Origin: Herminiimonas sp.
GTDB taxonomy: Bacteria > Pseudomonadota > Gammaproteobacteria > Burkholderiales > Burkholderiaceae_D
Assembly: GCA_014377845.1 (NCBI GenBank)
Contig: JACMOV010000047.1
Coordinates: 1 to 40,575 of the forward strand
Direction of reading: 5' to 3'
DNA: 40,575 nt
Of this stretch, positions 17,183 through 25,041 are shown in pieces. The notes under the pieces were generated by a model. That model was not told the DNA's origin and did not search any database. It saw only the letters and a program-made list of their open reading frames with translations. The translations under genes and the position numbers were made by a program. Each line of letters begins with the position of its first letter. Within the stretch, counting starts at the first letter, position 1.

Positions 17183-17698
17183 ATGAAATCGATCAAGACC
17201 TCTCCTGGCCCGCGCGACGCCCTTTTCTGCGCCGTGGTCGAAGCGCCCTTCGGCGCCCTCGGCATCCGCACCGAATCCGAGGCACTGCGCGAAGTGGTCT
17301 ACCTGCCGCCCTCGTTTCCCCTGCAGGCGCCGCGCAATCCATTGGCCGAGCGCGCCGCCGCGCAGGTTTCACGCTATCTGGAAGACCCGGATTTCCGCTT
17401 CAGCCTGCCGCTTTCCAGCGTCGGCACCGTGTTTCAGCAAAAGGTTTGGCAAGTGATTGCTGCCATTCCGCGCGGCGACGTGCTGACCTATGGCGACGTT
17501 GCGCGCCGCATCGGCTCGGCCCCGCGCGCCGTCGGCCAGGCTTGCGGCGCAAACTGGTTCCCGCTGGTGATTCCGTGTCATCGCGTCACGGCGGCCGACG
17601 GCTTGGGCGGCTTTTCCAATCACGACGACGCCGGCGGGTTTCATCTCGGGGTCAAGCGCTGGCTGCTGGCGCACGAGGGCATAAAGGCCTTTGCTTGA
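17183..17698 (+). CDS. ogt: Methylated-DNA-[protein]-cysteine S-methyltransferase
   Basis: A 171-residue suicide repair protein that removes methyl groups from O6-methylguanine. The acceptor Cys132 lies in the signature IPCHRV, preceded by ACGANWFP; the wing-helix region VFQQKVWQVIAAIPRGDVLTYGDVA is typical. The start ATG at 17183 gives a normal Ogt length. The stop TGA shares bases with the TTG start of xerD, so the two are likely translated together. It lacks the N-terminal Ada zinc domain, so it is Ogt-type. Confidence 0.93.
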   Translation: MKSIKTSPGPRDALFCAVVEAPFGALGIRTESEALREVVYLPPSFPLQAPRNPLAERAAAQVSRYLEDPDFRFSLPLSSVGTVFQQKVWQVIAAIPRGDVLTYGDVARRIGSAPRAVGQACGANWFPLVIPCHRVTAADGLGGFSNHDDAGGFHLGVKRWLLAHEGIKAFA

Positions 17699-18618
17699 AC
17701 GAGCGTCTGCCACGTCCTGTCACGCCGCCCGACAGCGCCCGGCGCATCGATGAATTCTGCGACACGCTATGGCTGGAAGACGGTCTGGCGAAGAACTCGC
17801 TGGACGCCTACCGGCGCGACATGAACCTGTTCGCCCAGTGGCTGCAAGCTGAACGCGGCAAGTCGCTGCTGGCCACGGTTGCCGAAGATCTCAATGCCTA
17901 CTTCGCCGCACGTCACGATACGACCAAGCCGTCCTCCTCGAACCGCCGCCTGGCGGTGCTGAAGCGCTTCTTCCAGAATGCACTGCGCCAGAACCTGGTC
18001 AGCGCCGATCCCTGCCTGCGCATGAAATCCGCGAAGCAGGCGCCACGTTATCCCAAGAGCCTGAGCGAGGCGCAGGTCGAGGCGCTGCTGGCCGCCCCCG
18101 ACCTCGGCACGCCGCTCGGCATACGCGATCGTACGATGCTGGAAGTGATGTATGCGAGCGGGCTGCGGGTCTCGGAGCTGGTCGATCTGAAATCGGTCGA
18201 GGTGTCGATGAACGACGGCGTGTTGCGCATCACCGGCAAGGGCGGCAAGACCCGCCTGGTGCCGTTTGGCGTCGAAGCACGCGAATGGATCGAACGTTAT
18301 CTGAAACAGGCGCGCGGCGTGATCCTGGGCGGGCAGGTAGCGGACGCGTTGTTCGTGACCGCGCGCGGCAGCGCGATGACGCGGCAGATGTTCTGGACCC
18401 TGGTCAAAAAACATGCGCTGCGCGCCGATATCCATGCACCGTTATCGCCGCATACATTGCGGCATGCCTTCGCGACGCACCTGCTCAATCACGGGGCCGA
18501 TTTGCGCGTGGTGCAGCTGCTGCTCGGCCATTCGGATATCTCGACCACGCAGATCTATACACACGTGGCGCGGGAGCGGCTCAAGGTGCTGCATGCCATG
18601 CATCATCCGCGTGGTTAG
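17695..18618 (+). CDS. xerD: Tyrosine recombinase XerD
   Basis: A 307-residue site-specific recombinase that with XerC resolves chromosome dimers at dif. The N-terminal SAM-like core-binding domain (about 15-105) is followed by the catalytic domain with Arg in YASGLRVSEL (~158), Lys in GKGGKTRL (~184), HTLRHAFATH (~253-262), LGHSDIST and the nucleophile Tyr in TQIYTHV (~289). I place the start at TTG 17695, overlapping the ogt stop by 4 bp, with AAGG about 9 nt upstream. The next ATG (17821) would remove much of the N-terminal domain. It is an ordinary chromosomal XerD, not an integron or phage integrase. Confidence 0.94.
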   Translation: MNERLPRPVTPPDSARRIDEFCDTLWLEDGLAKNSLDAYRRDMNLFAQWLQAERGKSLLATVAEDLNAYFAARHDTTKPSSSNRRLAVLKRFFQNALRQNLVSADPCLRMKSAKQAPRYPKSLSEAQVEALLAAPDLGTPLGIRDRTMLEVMYASGLRVSELVDLKSVEVSMNDGVLRITGKGGKTRLVPFGVEAREWIERYLKQARGVILGGQVADALFVTARGSAMTRQMFWTLVKKHALRADIHAPLSPHTLRHAFATHLLNHGADLRVVQLLLGHSDISTTQIYTHVARERLKVLHAMHHPRG

Positions 18619-18649
18619 CGTTGCGCTCAAAAAGTCAGGCGGACCAGGC

Positions 18650-18680
18650 GAAAAAAAACGGACAACCTCGGCTGTCCGTC
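18650..18680 (-). terminator. Terminator after the phasin gene
   Basis: On the minus strand a 7-bp stem ACGGACA/TGTCCGT with an 8-nt loop is followed by eight T residues. It lies about 50 nt past the phasin stop. Confidence 0.92.
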
Positions 18681-18730
18681 TGTCGATCTGCATGCGCGGG
18701 CCGCACGCGGCGGCCTGACAGCGATGGGGA

Positions 18731-19291
18731 TTACTTCTTGGCGCGGGTCGTCTTCTGTGCAACTTCGGAAAACTTCGACACGGTGCTGCTCACGTTGGCT
18801 TCGATCGTGTCGGCAGCTTGCTTGGCGGTCTTGCTGAACTGGTCGAAACCGGCGTTCGCATTGCCCATTGCGGTCTTGACCATGGCCACGACCGATTCCG
18901 TGCCGGCTGGTGCGTTCTTGGCGATGTCTTCCACCAGCGATGCAACCTTGCGGCGGGTTTCGGCGAGCTGGACTTCGGCGTCGCGTGCCAGTTCGGTCTG
19001 TGCTGCCGAGGCAATGCTTGCCAGTTCACGGCCATATGCCATGACTTTCTCAGCGTTTGGCTTTGCTTTTGCCGTGGTCAGCGCCAGGAATTCCTGAGCG
19101 CCTTTTGCGGTCATCAGTTCATGCGCGGTCGCGGTGGTTTCAGCCAACGATTCCTTGGCGATGGTCATGTTCAGCTCGACGACCTTTTCGACGTTGGCGA
19201 AGGCTTTCTGGGTGAAGGCGGTGATTGCTGCGATCTGGGCATCGAAGCTTGCTTTGGTGGCATTCGTGAATTGCTCTGGAACTGAAAACAT
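18731..19291 (-). CDS. phaP: Phasin family protein (PHA granule-associated)
   Basis: A 186-residue amphipathic, helical Ala/Lys-rich protein of the Burkholderiales phasin family, which coats polyhydroxyalkanoate granules and controls their size and number. The N-terminus MFSVPEQFTNATKASFDAQ and the Ala-rich heptads without Cys fit family members. GAGGAGA lies 7 nt upstream of the ATG. A consensus-like sigma-70 promoter and flanking inverted repeats suggest regulated, high-level expression, as expected for phasins controlled by PhaR. No PHA synthase genes are in the window. Confidence 0.93.
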   Translation of the reverse strand: MFSVPEQFTNATKASFDAQIAAITAFTQKAFANVEKVVELNMTIAKESLAETTATAHELMTAKGAQEFLALTTAKAKPNAEKVMAYGRELASIASAAQTELARDAEVQLAETRRKVASLVEDIAKNAPAGTESVVAMVKTAMGNANAGFDQFSKTAKQAADTIEANVSSTVSKFSEVAQKTTRAKK

Positions 19292-19338
19292 GGTTTTCTC
19301 CTCAAGACAGGGTGGTGAACCGGAACGCAGCGCAAATG

Positions 19339-19350
19339 GTGCGCCGCAAC
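19339..19350. promoter_or_regulatory. Phasin operator-like site, downstream copy
   Basis: GTGCGCCGCAAC contains TGCG-C-CGCA. It falls just downstream of the predicted -10, close to the transcription start on the minus strand. It is a near copy of the element at 19396-19406. Confidence 0.45.
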
Positions 19351-19358
19351 AAGACTAG

Positions 19359-19386
19359 ATTTTATAGAATTGATAAATCCTGTCAA
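19359..19386 (-). promoter_or_regulatory. Sigma-70 promoter of the phasin gene
   Basis: On the minus strand TTGACA (19386-19381), a 16-nt spacer and TAAAAT (19364-19359) give a near-consensus promoter about 70 nt upstream of the phasin ATG. The 320-bp gap 19292-19611 is otherwise occupied only by the two flanking motifs and the leader of the next gene. Confidence 0.8.
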
Positions 19387-19390
19387 GCAC

Positions 19391-19411
19391 TTTTTGTGCG
19401 ACGCACCAAAA
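19391..19411. promoter_or_regulatory. Phasin operator-like inverted repeat, upstream copy
   Basis: A perfect GTGCG-A-CGCAC (19396-19406) extended by flanking T/A pairs with one mismatch lies 4 nt beyond the -35 hexamer. Two related sites, one upstream of -35 and one at the start region, recall the two-site arrangement described for PhaR at the Cupriavidus necator phaP1 promoter. Confidence 0.5.
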
Positions 19412-19611
19412 TATTTTAAAAGCAACTTTTCTGGTGCGGTATGGACTCCCGACAGTGCGTGTTCCACTTCTGGAAATCCGGGAACGGCGCTTTTAATGGC
19501 GCGGTGCCGCGGCTTTATCCTGTATTCTTGAAGCATCACGCCGTACGTTCTGCAGCAGGCGCTGCGGATCGCGCCGCCATCCAAAAACCTTTTGATGAAA
19601 AGAGCAACGCC

Positions 19612-19830
19612 TTGGCAAAGACAAATTTCCAGTACGAAAAGCGGCAGAAGGATCTCGAGAAAAAACGCAAAAAAGAAGAAAAGCTGAAGAAGAAGGCTGA
19701 CAAGGCCAATCAGCCCGAAGGCACACCCGATGAGCCTGGCGAAACCGGCGACGAAGCCGAAGACGGTTCCGTTGCAGACGTGACCGACGCGGCTGCACCG
19801 GCACCGGCACCGGGTAACCCGACGCCCTGA
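19612..19830 (+). CDS. Small, highly charged conserved-type hypothetical protein
   Basis: A 72-residue cytoplasmic protein whose first half is a Lys/Glu-rich helix (AKTNFQYEKRQKDLEKKRKK), probably coiled coil, and whose second half is acidic and Pro/Gly-rich. I start at TTG 19612 with AGAG 7 nt upstream; the frame is open back to 19441, but that part is not protein-like. I recall short proteins beginning MAKTNY/F..EKRQ in Burkholderiales, though their function is unknown. It is divergent from the phasin gene. Confidence 0.7.
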   Translation: MAKTNFQYEKRQKDLEKKRKKEEKLKKKADKANQPEGTPDEPGETGDEAEDGSVADVTDAAAPAPAPGNPTP

Positions 19831-19923
19831 CGCGGGTTTCACGCAGCGCTGATTGTCGCAGTCACACTGTCAAAGCCGGACCTGCGCTTCTGACCGGCAG
19901 GCCGCCAGGCCAGCAACGACTGC

Positions 19924-20988
19924 TCAGCCGGGCAGCGTGCCATACAACAGGACGCGGGCAAGTACCAGCCCGTGATCCGATGCCTCGGGTGGCCTTAACC
20001 CGAGGTGGTCGTTCACATACACCACTTCCAGCACCTCGCCGATCGCTTCTGCGGCGCCCGGCTCGAACGCCGCCGATACCAGGATGTGGTCGATCGTTTC
20101 CATCGTGTTGTCATGGGTATGCGTGTACCCGACGTCGCGCAACGGCCGGATGCGTGACTGGATGCGATAGCAGTCGAACAGCCGGTCCGTCGGCCCTTCG
20201 CGGTTGACGCGCCGCTCCGAAATGGCACCGGTCACCAGTTGGGTCGTCATCGCCGCAGCGACATCGTTGAAATCCCCCAGCACCACCAGGGGCAAGCGCT
20301 GCCGGCGCAGTTGATCCGAAATCAGGTAGCGCAGTCCGAGCGCCTCGGCGCCGCGCCGGATCATCGAGCGCAGCATCGCCAATCCGAGCGTGTACGAATC
20401 GGCATCGGGGCTGCCCGCGCTGGCGCCGCCGCGGTAGTCCGGCCGTTTTGATTTCAAATGGCAGACGAATACATCGATCGGTTGCTTGCGGGCTGCGGGA
20501 AATCCCGGAACCGGCGGCGCGTCGCCGCCAGCGATGACCTGCACATGCAGGATCGGCCGCGTGAACGTGGTGGCCGGCGCGTCGATTCCGGGTAATTGCA
20601 CCGCCAGGCCGTGCGGCAGCTTGCCGTAGCACGCCGGCGCAGCGAAGAACGGCAGGCGAGATACCAGTGCCACGCTCGGCGTCAGCATGCCGTTCTGAAC
20701 GCTCGCCTCCAACCCGGCCGGATCCGCAAAAGCGTCGGGATCGAAACCGGCGTGGTGCGCGTTCCGGTACTTGCGGGTACGCGACAGCACGTCGCGCAGC
20801 GCATCCTGTGAAAAAATTTCCTGGAAGCCGATCACGTCCGCATCCAGCAGGTCGAGTTGTTGCGCAATCCAGTCGGCCTTGGCATCGTATTGCGCCTGGG
20901 TCCACGGCTCCTGATCGACGTAGAAGCGCATGCCCGGCGGCGCCAGGTTGAGGACATTGAAAGTCGCAAAGCGTACTTCCTGTTGCAT
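19924..20988 (-). CDS. Endonuclease/exonuclease/phosphatase (EEP) family hydrolase
   Basis: A 354-residue metal-dependent hydrolase of the DNase I/exonuclease III-like fold. Visible family motifs are FATFNVLNLAPPG (metal-site Asn), DVIGFQEIFS (catalytic Glu), VCHLKSKRPD, VVLGDFNDVAA and ASDHGLVLARV (terminal catalytic SDH). There is no signal peptide, so it should be cytoplasmic. GGAG lies 8 nt upstream of the ATG. The substrate (DNA, phosphoinositide-like or nucleotide) cannot be told from sequence. It is divergent from ybaK with only 36 bp between starts. Confidence 0.88.
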   Translation of the reverse strand: MQQEVRFATFNVLNLAPPGMRFYVDQEPWTQAQYDAKADWIAQQLDLLDADVIGFQEIFSQDALRDVLSRTRKYRNAHHAGFDPDAFADPAGLEASVQNGMLTPSVALVSRLPFFAAPACYGKLPHGLAVQLPGIDAPATTFTRPILHVQVIAGGDAPPVPGFPAARKQPIDVFVCHLKSKRPDYRGGASAGSPDADSYTLGLAMLRSMIRRGAEALGLRYLISDQLRRQRLPLVVLGDFNDVAAAMTTQLVTGAISERRVNREGPTDRLFDCYRIQSRIRPLRDVGYTHTHDNTMETIDHILVSAAFEPGAAEAIGEVLEVVYVNDHLGLRPPEASDHGLVLARVLLYGTLPG

Positions 20989-21024
20989 AATGTGCTCCAA
21001 ATTTTTGGAATTGGCGTATCACGC

Positions 21025-21516
21025 ATGGTCAAGCATGTATCCGAGACGCCGGCGACCCGGTATCTGCGCCGGCAGGCGGTGGTTTTTACCGAGCATCCCT
21101 ATGTGTATGAAGAGCATGGCGGCACCGGCGTCTCGGCGCGCGCGCTGGGGGTAGATGAGCATCATGTGGTCAAGACACTGATCATGCAGGACGACGCGGC
21201 ACAGCCAATGGTGGTGCTCATGCACGGCGACTGCAAGGTGTCGACCAAGAACCTGGCGCGTCAGATCGGCTGCAAATCGGTCGCGCCCTGCACGCCGGAG
21301 ATCGCGAATCGTCATTCAGGTTACCTGGTCGGCGGCACGTCGCCGTTCGCCACCCGGAAGTCCATGCCAGTGTATGCCGAACGCAGCATCCTGGACCTGG
21401 AAAAAATCTATGTCAATGGCGGTCGGCGCGGCTATCTGGTCGGGATCGCGCCGCAGTCATTGGCTGCATTGCTGCCGCTGACTCTGGTCGACTGCGCCTT
21501 GGCCGACCCTGCGTGA
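21025..21516 (+). CDS. ybaK: YbaK/EbsC-family aminoacyl-tRNA deacylase
   Basis: A 163-residue trans-editing enzyme that hydrolyses mischarged tRNA, typically Cys-tRNA(Pro). The core shows the family Lys in [21 protein letters not shown], and the loop [15 protein letters not shown] with a cytoplasmic fold of about 160 residues. The ATG at 21025 is chosen for length; no strong ribosome site is present. It lies 28 bp upstream of plsY and in the same direction. Confidence 0.9.
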   Translation: MVKHVSETPATRYLRRQAVVFTEHPYVYEEHGGTGVSARALGVDEHHVVKTLIMQDDAAQPMVVLMHGDCKVSTKNLARQIGCKSVAPCTPEIANRHSGYLVGGTSPFATRKSMPVYAERSILDLEKIYVNGGRRGYLVGIAPQSLAALLPLTLVDCALADPA

Positions 21517-21544
21517 TGCGCACGACCCCTTCATAAGGAACTGC

Positions 21545-22153
21545 ATGCCAACCCTGCTTTTCGTTGTCGCCGCCTACGTGATCGGCTCCATCTCCTTCGC
21601 CGTCGTCGTCAGTCGCGCGTGGGGCCTGTCCGATCCGCGCACCTACGGATCGAAAAATCCCGGCGCGACGAATGTCCTGCGCAGCGGTAACAAGGGGGCG
21701 GCGATCGCGACGCTGATCGGCGATTGCGCCAAGGGCTGGTTCGCGGTCTGGCTGGCGCAGCATTTCGCCGCGCGCTTCGGCGTGACGGAGGTCGGCATCG
21801 CACTGGTCGCGCTGGCGGTATTTCTCGGACATCTGTGGCCGGTATTCTTCCGCTTCATCGGCGGCAAGGGCGTGGCGACCGCGCTCGGCGTCCTGCTCGG
21901 CATCAACGGCTGGCTCGGACTGGCGACGCTGGTGACCTGGCTGGTGATTGCCTACGCCTTCCGCTATTCCTCGCTGGCGGCGCTGGTGGCTGCGATCTTC
22001 GCACCGTTCTATTACGGACTGCTGTTTGGTGTCGACGCGATGCTGGGCGCGGTCGTGCTGATGAGTTGCCTGCTGGTCTGGCGACACGCAAAAAACATCA
22101 GCAATCTGCTGGCCGGCAAGGAAGGGCGCATCGGCGCCGGGAAGAAGTCGTAG
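21545..22153 (+). CDS. plsY: Acyl-phosphate:glycerol-3-phosphate acyltransferase PlsY
   Basis: A 202-residue inner-membrane enzyme that makes lysophosphatidate from acyl-phosphate and glycerol-3-phosphate, the first step of phospholipid synthesis in the PlsX/PlsY route. Hydrophobic helices alternate with the three conserved loops: [31 protein letters not shown] and [18 protein letters not shown] 5 nt upstream confirms the start. It converges with tsaD, leaving 33 bp. Confidence 0.96.
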   Translation: MPTLLFVVAAYVIGSISFAVVVSRAWGLSDPRTYGSKNPGATNVLRSGNKGAAIATLIGDCAKGWFAVWLAQHFAARFGVTEVGIALVALAVFLGHLWPVFFRFIGGKGVATALGVLLGINGWLGLATLVTWLVIAYAFRYSSLAALVAAIFAPFYYGLLFGVDAMLGAVVLMSCLLVWRHAKNISNLLAGKEGRIGAGKKS

Positions 22154-22186
22154 CCGCGACCAACGGCCCGCAGATACCGAACCGCT

Positions 22187-23215
22187 CTATGTGATCCGCA
22201 GCTCTGCCAGCGGCCAACGCGGGCGTACGGTAAAGGCATAGTCGCGCGTTGCCGCCTGCGGTTGCGCCTGCAAGCGCATGGCGCCAGCGAAGGCGATCAT
22301 CGCGCCATTGTCGGTGCAGAATTCCAGCGCCGGGTAGAACACGGCAAAGCGCCGCTTGCGCGCGGCCTCGTTGAGCGCCGCACGCAATTGCTTGTTGGCG
22401 CCGACGCCGCCGGCGACCACCAGCCGCTTCAGGCCGGTCTGCTTCAGGGCCGTCATGCATTTCGCCACCAACACATTGACCACTGCGTCCACGAAACCGC
22501 GTGCGATGTTGGCCTTGTCCTGTTCGCACAGGTTGGTGGTCTGTTTCTTCACCACCGTGAGCACCGCAGTCTTCAAGCCAGAAAAACTGAAGTCGAGATT
22601 TTTCGAATGCAGCATCGGCCGCGGCAAATGGTACGCAGCGGGATCGCCGAATTCGGCAAGCCGGGAGATCGCCGGTCCGCCCGGATAACCGAGCCCCAGC
22701 AGCTTGGCCGACTTGTCAAAGGCCTCGCCTGCTGCGTCGTCGACGGTCTCGCCGAGAAGGTCGTACTGGCCAACGCCATCCACCCGCATCAGTTGCGTAT
22801 GACCGCCCGAGACCAGCAGCGCGACGAACGGAAAGGCTGGCGGGTCGGCTGCCAGCAGAGGCGACAGCAGATGGCCTTCCAGATGATGAATCCCGAGCAC
22901 CGGCTTGTCCAGCGCCAGCGCCAGGCTGCAGGCCACCGACGCCCCCACCAGCAGCGCGCCGGCCAGACCCGGCCCCTGCGTATAGGCGACCGCATCGATC
23001 GCATCACGCGCCACGCCGGCGTCGGCGAAAGTCTGTTCCAGCAGCGGGATCGCACGCCGGATATGGTCGCGCGACGCTAGTTCCGGTACCACGCCGCCGT
23101 ACGCTTCATGCATGGCGACCTGCGAGTGCAGCGCGTGCGCCAGCAGGCCGCGCTGCGTGTCGTAGAGCGCGATACCGGTTTCGTCGCAGGAGGATTCGAC
23201 GCCGAGGATGATCAT
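22187..23215 (-). CDS. tsaD: tRNA N6-adenosine threonylcarbamoyltransferase TsaD
   Basis: A 342-residue ASKHA-fold enzyme, the catalytic subunit for the universal t6A37 modification. It begins [14 protein letters not shown] and carries the metal-binding HHLEGH (about 110-115), VSGGHTQLM, and [13 protein letters not shown] near the C-terminus. The frame is open upstream to 23470, but that segment crosses the nrtA promoter and is not conserved-looking. A TACAAT on the minus strand at 23255-23250 is a plausible -10, 35 nt upstream. In many relatives tsaD is next to rpsU; here the nitrate cluster lies between. Confidence 0.97.
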   Translation of the reverse strand: MIILGVESSCDETGIALYDTQRGLLAHALHSQVAMHEAYGGVVPELASRDHIRRAIPLLEQTFADAGVARDAIDAVAYTQGPGLAGALLVGASVACSLALALDKPVLGIHHLEGHLLSPLLAADPPAFPFVALLVSGGHTQLMRVDGVGQYDLLGETVDDAAGEAFDKSAKLLGLGYPGGPAISRLAEFGDPAAYHLPRPMLHSKNLDFSFSGLKTAVLTVVKKQTTNLCEQDKANIARGFVDAVVNVLVAKCMTALKQTGLKRLVVAGGVGANKQLRAALNEAARKRRFAVFYPALEFCTDNGAMIAFAGAMRLQAQPQAATRDYAFTVRPRWPLAELRIT

Positions 23216-23320
23216 GAAGTGCTTGAAAGGGCGTGATTTCGAAGGCTGAATTGTAATGGAAAGCATCGGCGCCCCCTGAAGTCGTCTCTCAGGGAAAAAG
23301 GTCGGGCGTTCTTGGTGCGG

Positions 23321-23358
23321 CGCACAAACGCGGTGCGGAATCGCACGCAATTGCGTGC
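23321..23358. promoter_or_regulatory. NtrC-like enhancer sites upstream of nrtA
   Basis: GCAC-N7-GTGC at 23322-23336 fits the core of the NtrC consensus TGCACC-N5-GGTGCA (9 of 12 positions over 23321-23337). Beside it is a perfect 16-bp palindrome GCACGCAATTGCGTGC (23343-23358), one base wider than the consensus spacing. They would sit about 105 and 84 nt upstream of the sigma-54 start site, a normal enhancer range. Confidence 0.5.
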
Positions 23359-23407
23359 ATTCGGTGGCGTTTGCCGGTGAAAACCATGATTTCGGCAGGG
23401 TGTGTGC

Positions 23408-23423
23408 TGGCACGTGACTTGCG
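23408..23423 (+). promoter_or_regulatory. Sigma-54 promoter of nrtA
   Basis: TGGCACGTGACTTGCG matches TGGCACG-N4-TTGCW except for the last base, with GG and GC 10 nt apart. The start site would be near 23434, about 60 nt before the nrtA ATG. It implies RpoN and, with the upstream sites, NtrC-dependent expression under nitrogen limitation. Confidence 0.82.
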
Positions 23424-23449
23424 AATGATGGAATAAAAACTTTCCTCCT

Positions 23450-23473
23450 TTTCATCATCCGTTTCATCATCCG
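23450..23473 (+). repeat. Tandem 12-bp repeat in the nrtA leader
   Basis: TTTCATCATCCG occurs twice in direct tandem, starting about 16 nt after the predicted start site and ending 20 nt before the nrtA ATG. It could be a recognition element in the leader RNA, or only slippage. Confidence 0.6.
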
Positions 23474-23493
23474 ACCCGCACGCCGAGGCCCCC

Positions 23494-24744
23494 ATGACCC
23501 ACAACGAAAAATCCGTCGATCCGATCCGCCGCACCACGCTCAAGGCCGCCGCCGCACTGACAACGGGCGCGTTCGGTTCGCTCGCCACGCAGGGTGTCTG
23601 GGCCGCCGGTTCCGACAAGCCGGAGAAGGAAGAAGTGAAGGTCGGCTTCATTCCGCTGACCGATTGCGCCTCGGTGGTGATGGCCTCGGTGCTGGGTTTC
23701 GACAAGAAGTACGGCATCAAGATCGTGCCGTCCAAGGAGTCGTCCTGGGCCAGCGTGCGCGACAAGCTGGTCAATGGCGAGATCGATGCCGCACATGCGC
23801 TGTACGGCCTGATCTACGGCGTGCATCTCGGCGCGGGCGGCGCCAAGAAAGACATGGCGATGCTGATGACGATCAACAACAACGGGCAGGCGATCACGTT
23901 ATCGAAGAAGCTGTCCGACAAGGGCGCCGTCGACGGTGCCAGCCTGGCCAGGCTGATGGCGACCGACAAGCGCGAATTCACCTTTGCGCAGACCTTCCCG
24001 ACCGGCACGCATGCAATGTGGCTGTATTACTGGCTGGCGAACTACGGCATCAATCCACTGAAGGACGCGAAGGTGATCACCGTGCCGCCACCACAGATGG
24101 TGGCCAACATGCGGGTCGGGAACATGGATGGCTACTGCGTCGGCGAACCCTGGGGCCACCGGGCAATCGCCGACGGCATCGGCATCACGGCGATCACCAC
24201 GCAAGACATCTGGCGCGATCATCCCGAAAAAGTCCTCGGCACCACCGCCGAATGGGTGGCGAAATATCCGAACACGGCGCGGGCGTTGACTGCCGCGGTG
24301 CTGGAAGCGGGCCGCTGGATCGATGCCTCGCTGTCGAACAAGACCAGGATGGCCGATGTGATTGCCGACAAGTCGTATGTCAACACTTCGGTAGACGTGA
24401 TCAACCAGCGCATCCTCGGCCGCTACCAGAATGGCCTGGGCAAGACCTGGGACGATCCGAACTACATGAAGTTCTACAACGATGGCGCGGTCAGCTTTCC
24501 GTACCTGTCGGACGGCATGTGGTTCCTCACGCAGCAGAAGCGCTGGGGCTTGCTCAAGGGTGACGTCGATTATCTCGGCACCGCCACGGCGATCAACCAG
24601 ATCGCGATCTACAAGGATGCGGCAACGATGGTCAAGGCGAGTGTGCCGAAAGACCCGATGCGCAGCAGCAAGCTATTCGACGGCAAGGTCTGGGATGGCA
24701 AGAATCCGCAAGCCTATGCCGAATCCTTCAAGTTAAAGGCATGA
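23494..24744 (+). CDS. nrtA: Nitrate-binding protein, NrtA/CmpA family
   Basis: A 416-residue substrate-binding protein with a twin-arginine signal ([14 protein letters not shown]), followed by the CmpA/NrtA fold: [17 protein letters not shown], the ligand-contact loops HALYGLIYG and [15 protein letters not shown], and [12 protein letters not shown]. In cyanobacteria NrtA binds nitrate/nitrite for the NrtBCD ABC importer. Here no permease or ATPase gene follows; the next gene is a 60-codon ORF. NrtA-like proteins can also act as sensors (NasS), but NasS normally lacks a signal peptide. The sigma-54 promoter and the neighbouring nas genes support a nitrate role. Confidence 0.92.
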   Translation: MTHNEKSVDPIRRTTLKAAAALTTGAFGSLATQGVWAAGSDKPEKEEVKVGFIPLTDCASVVMASVLGFDKKYGIKIVPSKESSWASVRDKLVNGEIDAAHALYGLIYGVHLGAGGAKKDMAMLMTINNNGQAITLSKKLSDKGAVDGASLARLMATDKREFTFAQTFPTGTHAMWLYYWLANYGINPLKDAKVITVPPPQMVANMRVGNMDGYCVGEPWGHRAIADGIGITAITTQDIWRDHPEKVLGTTAEWVAKYPNTARALTAAVLEAGRWIDASLSNKTRMADVIADKSYVNTSVDVINQRILGRYQNGLGKTWDDPNYMKFYNDGAVSFPYLSDGMWFLTQQKRWGLLKGDVDYLGTATAINQIAIYKDAATMVKASVPKDPMRSSKLFDGKVWDGKNPQAYAESFKLKA

Positions 24745-24766
24745 TGTACCGACCGGGGGAACGATC

Positions 24767-24949
24767 ATGAGTGCAGTACTGGATGGTGCGAGCGGCAAGC
24801 CCACGGGTCTTGTGTCACCCGGGCCGATGAGTGGGCCGCGTGAACGGGTGGCCCTGGCGCATGACCCGCTTTACATGGAGTACCGCACCTCGGTTCTGGA
24901 ATTCCTGTATCACCGGCAGTCGCGGCCGATGGCCAGCGAAGCGGCCTGA
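24767..24949 (+). CDS. Hypothetical 60-residue protein after nrtA
   Basis: A 60-codon ORF with a good GGGGGA ribosome site 8 nt before its ATG, 22 bp after nrtA and probably in the same transcript. The N-terminal half is Gly/Pro/Ser-rich; the second half (AHDPLYMEYRTSVLEFLYHRQ) could form an amphipathic helix. There is no membrane segment or known motif. It occupies the place where nrtB would be expected, but shows no permease-like helices. Function unknown. Confidence 0.6.
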   Translation: MSAVLDGASGKPTGLVSPGPMSGPRERVALAHDPLYMEYRTSVLEFLYHRQSRPMASEAA

Positions 24950-25002
24950 TCGAGAGCAGATCTGCGGACAGCCGATCGGCTGAAAGCGGACCGCTCAAGG
25001 TC

Positions 25003-25041
25003 CGATCGACGAGGACCCGATCAACGAGGACCCGATCAACG
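25003..25041. repeat. 15-bp tandem repeat at the end of the kinase gene
   Basis: CGATCRACGAGGACC is repeated 2.6 times (25003-25017, 25018-25032, 25033-25041), running from just past the kinase stop into its last codons. Next to it are an inverted repeat CGGACC/GGTCCG (24987-25004) and the palindrome AGCCGATCGGCT (24970-24981). Together they fill the convergent gap and may slow RNA polymerase; there is no T-run. Confidence 0.7.

Noticed and set aside
16819-17694. Open frame running into xerD from within dctM and across ogt
   Set aside because: The upstream part crosses a terminator and a second gene in another frame and has no protein-like features; xerD begins at 17695.
17695-18618. XerD as a mobile-element or integron integrase
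   Set aside because: Length, motifs and neighbours fit chromosomal XerD; there are no attachment sites, tRNA target or cargo genes beside it.
25003-25041. Short tandem repeat as a CRISPR array
   Set aside because: Repeats are directly adjacent without spacers, and no cas genes are present.
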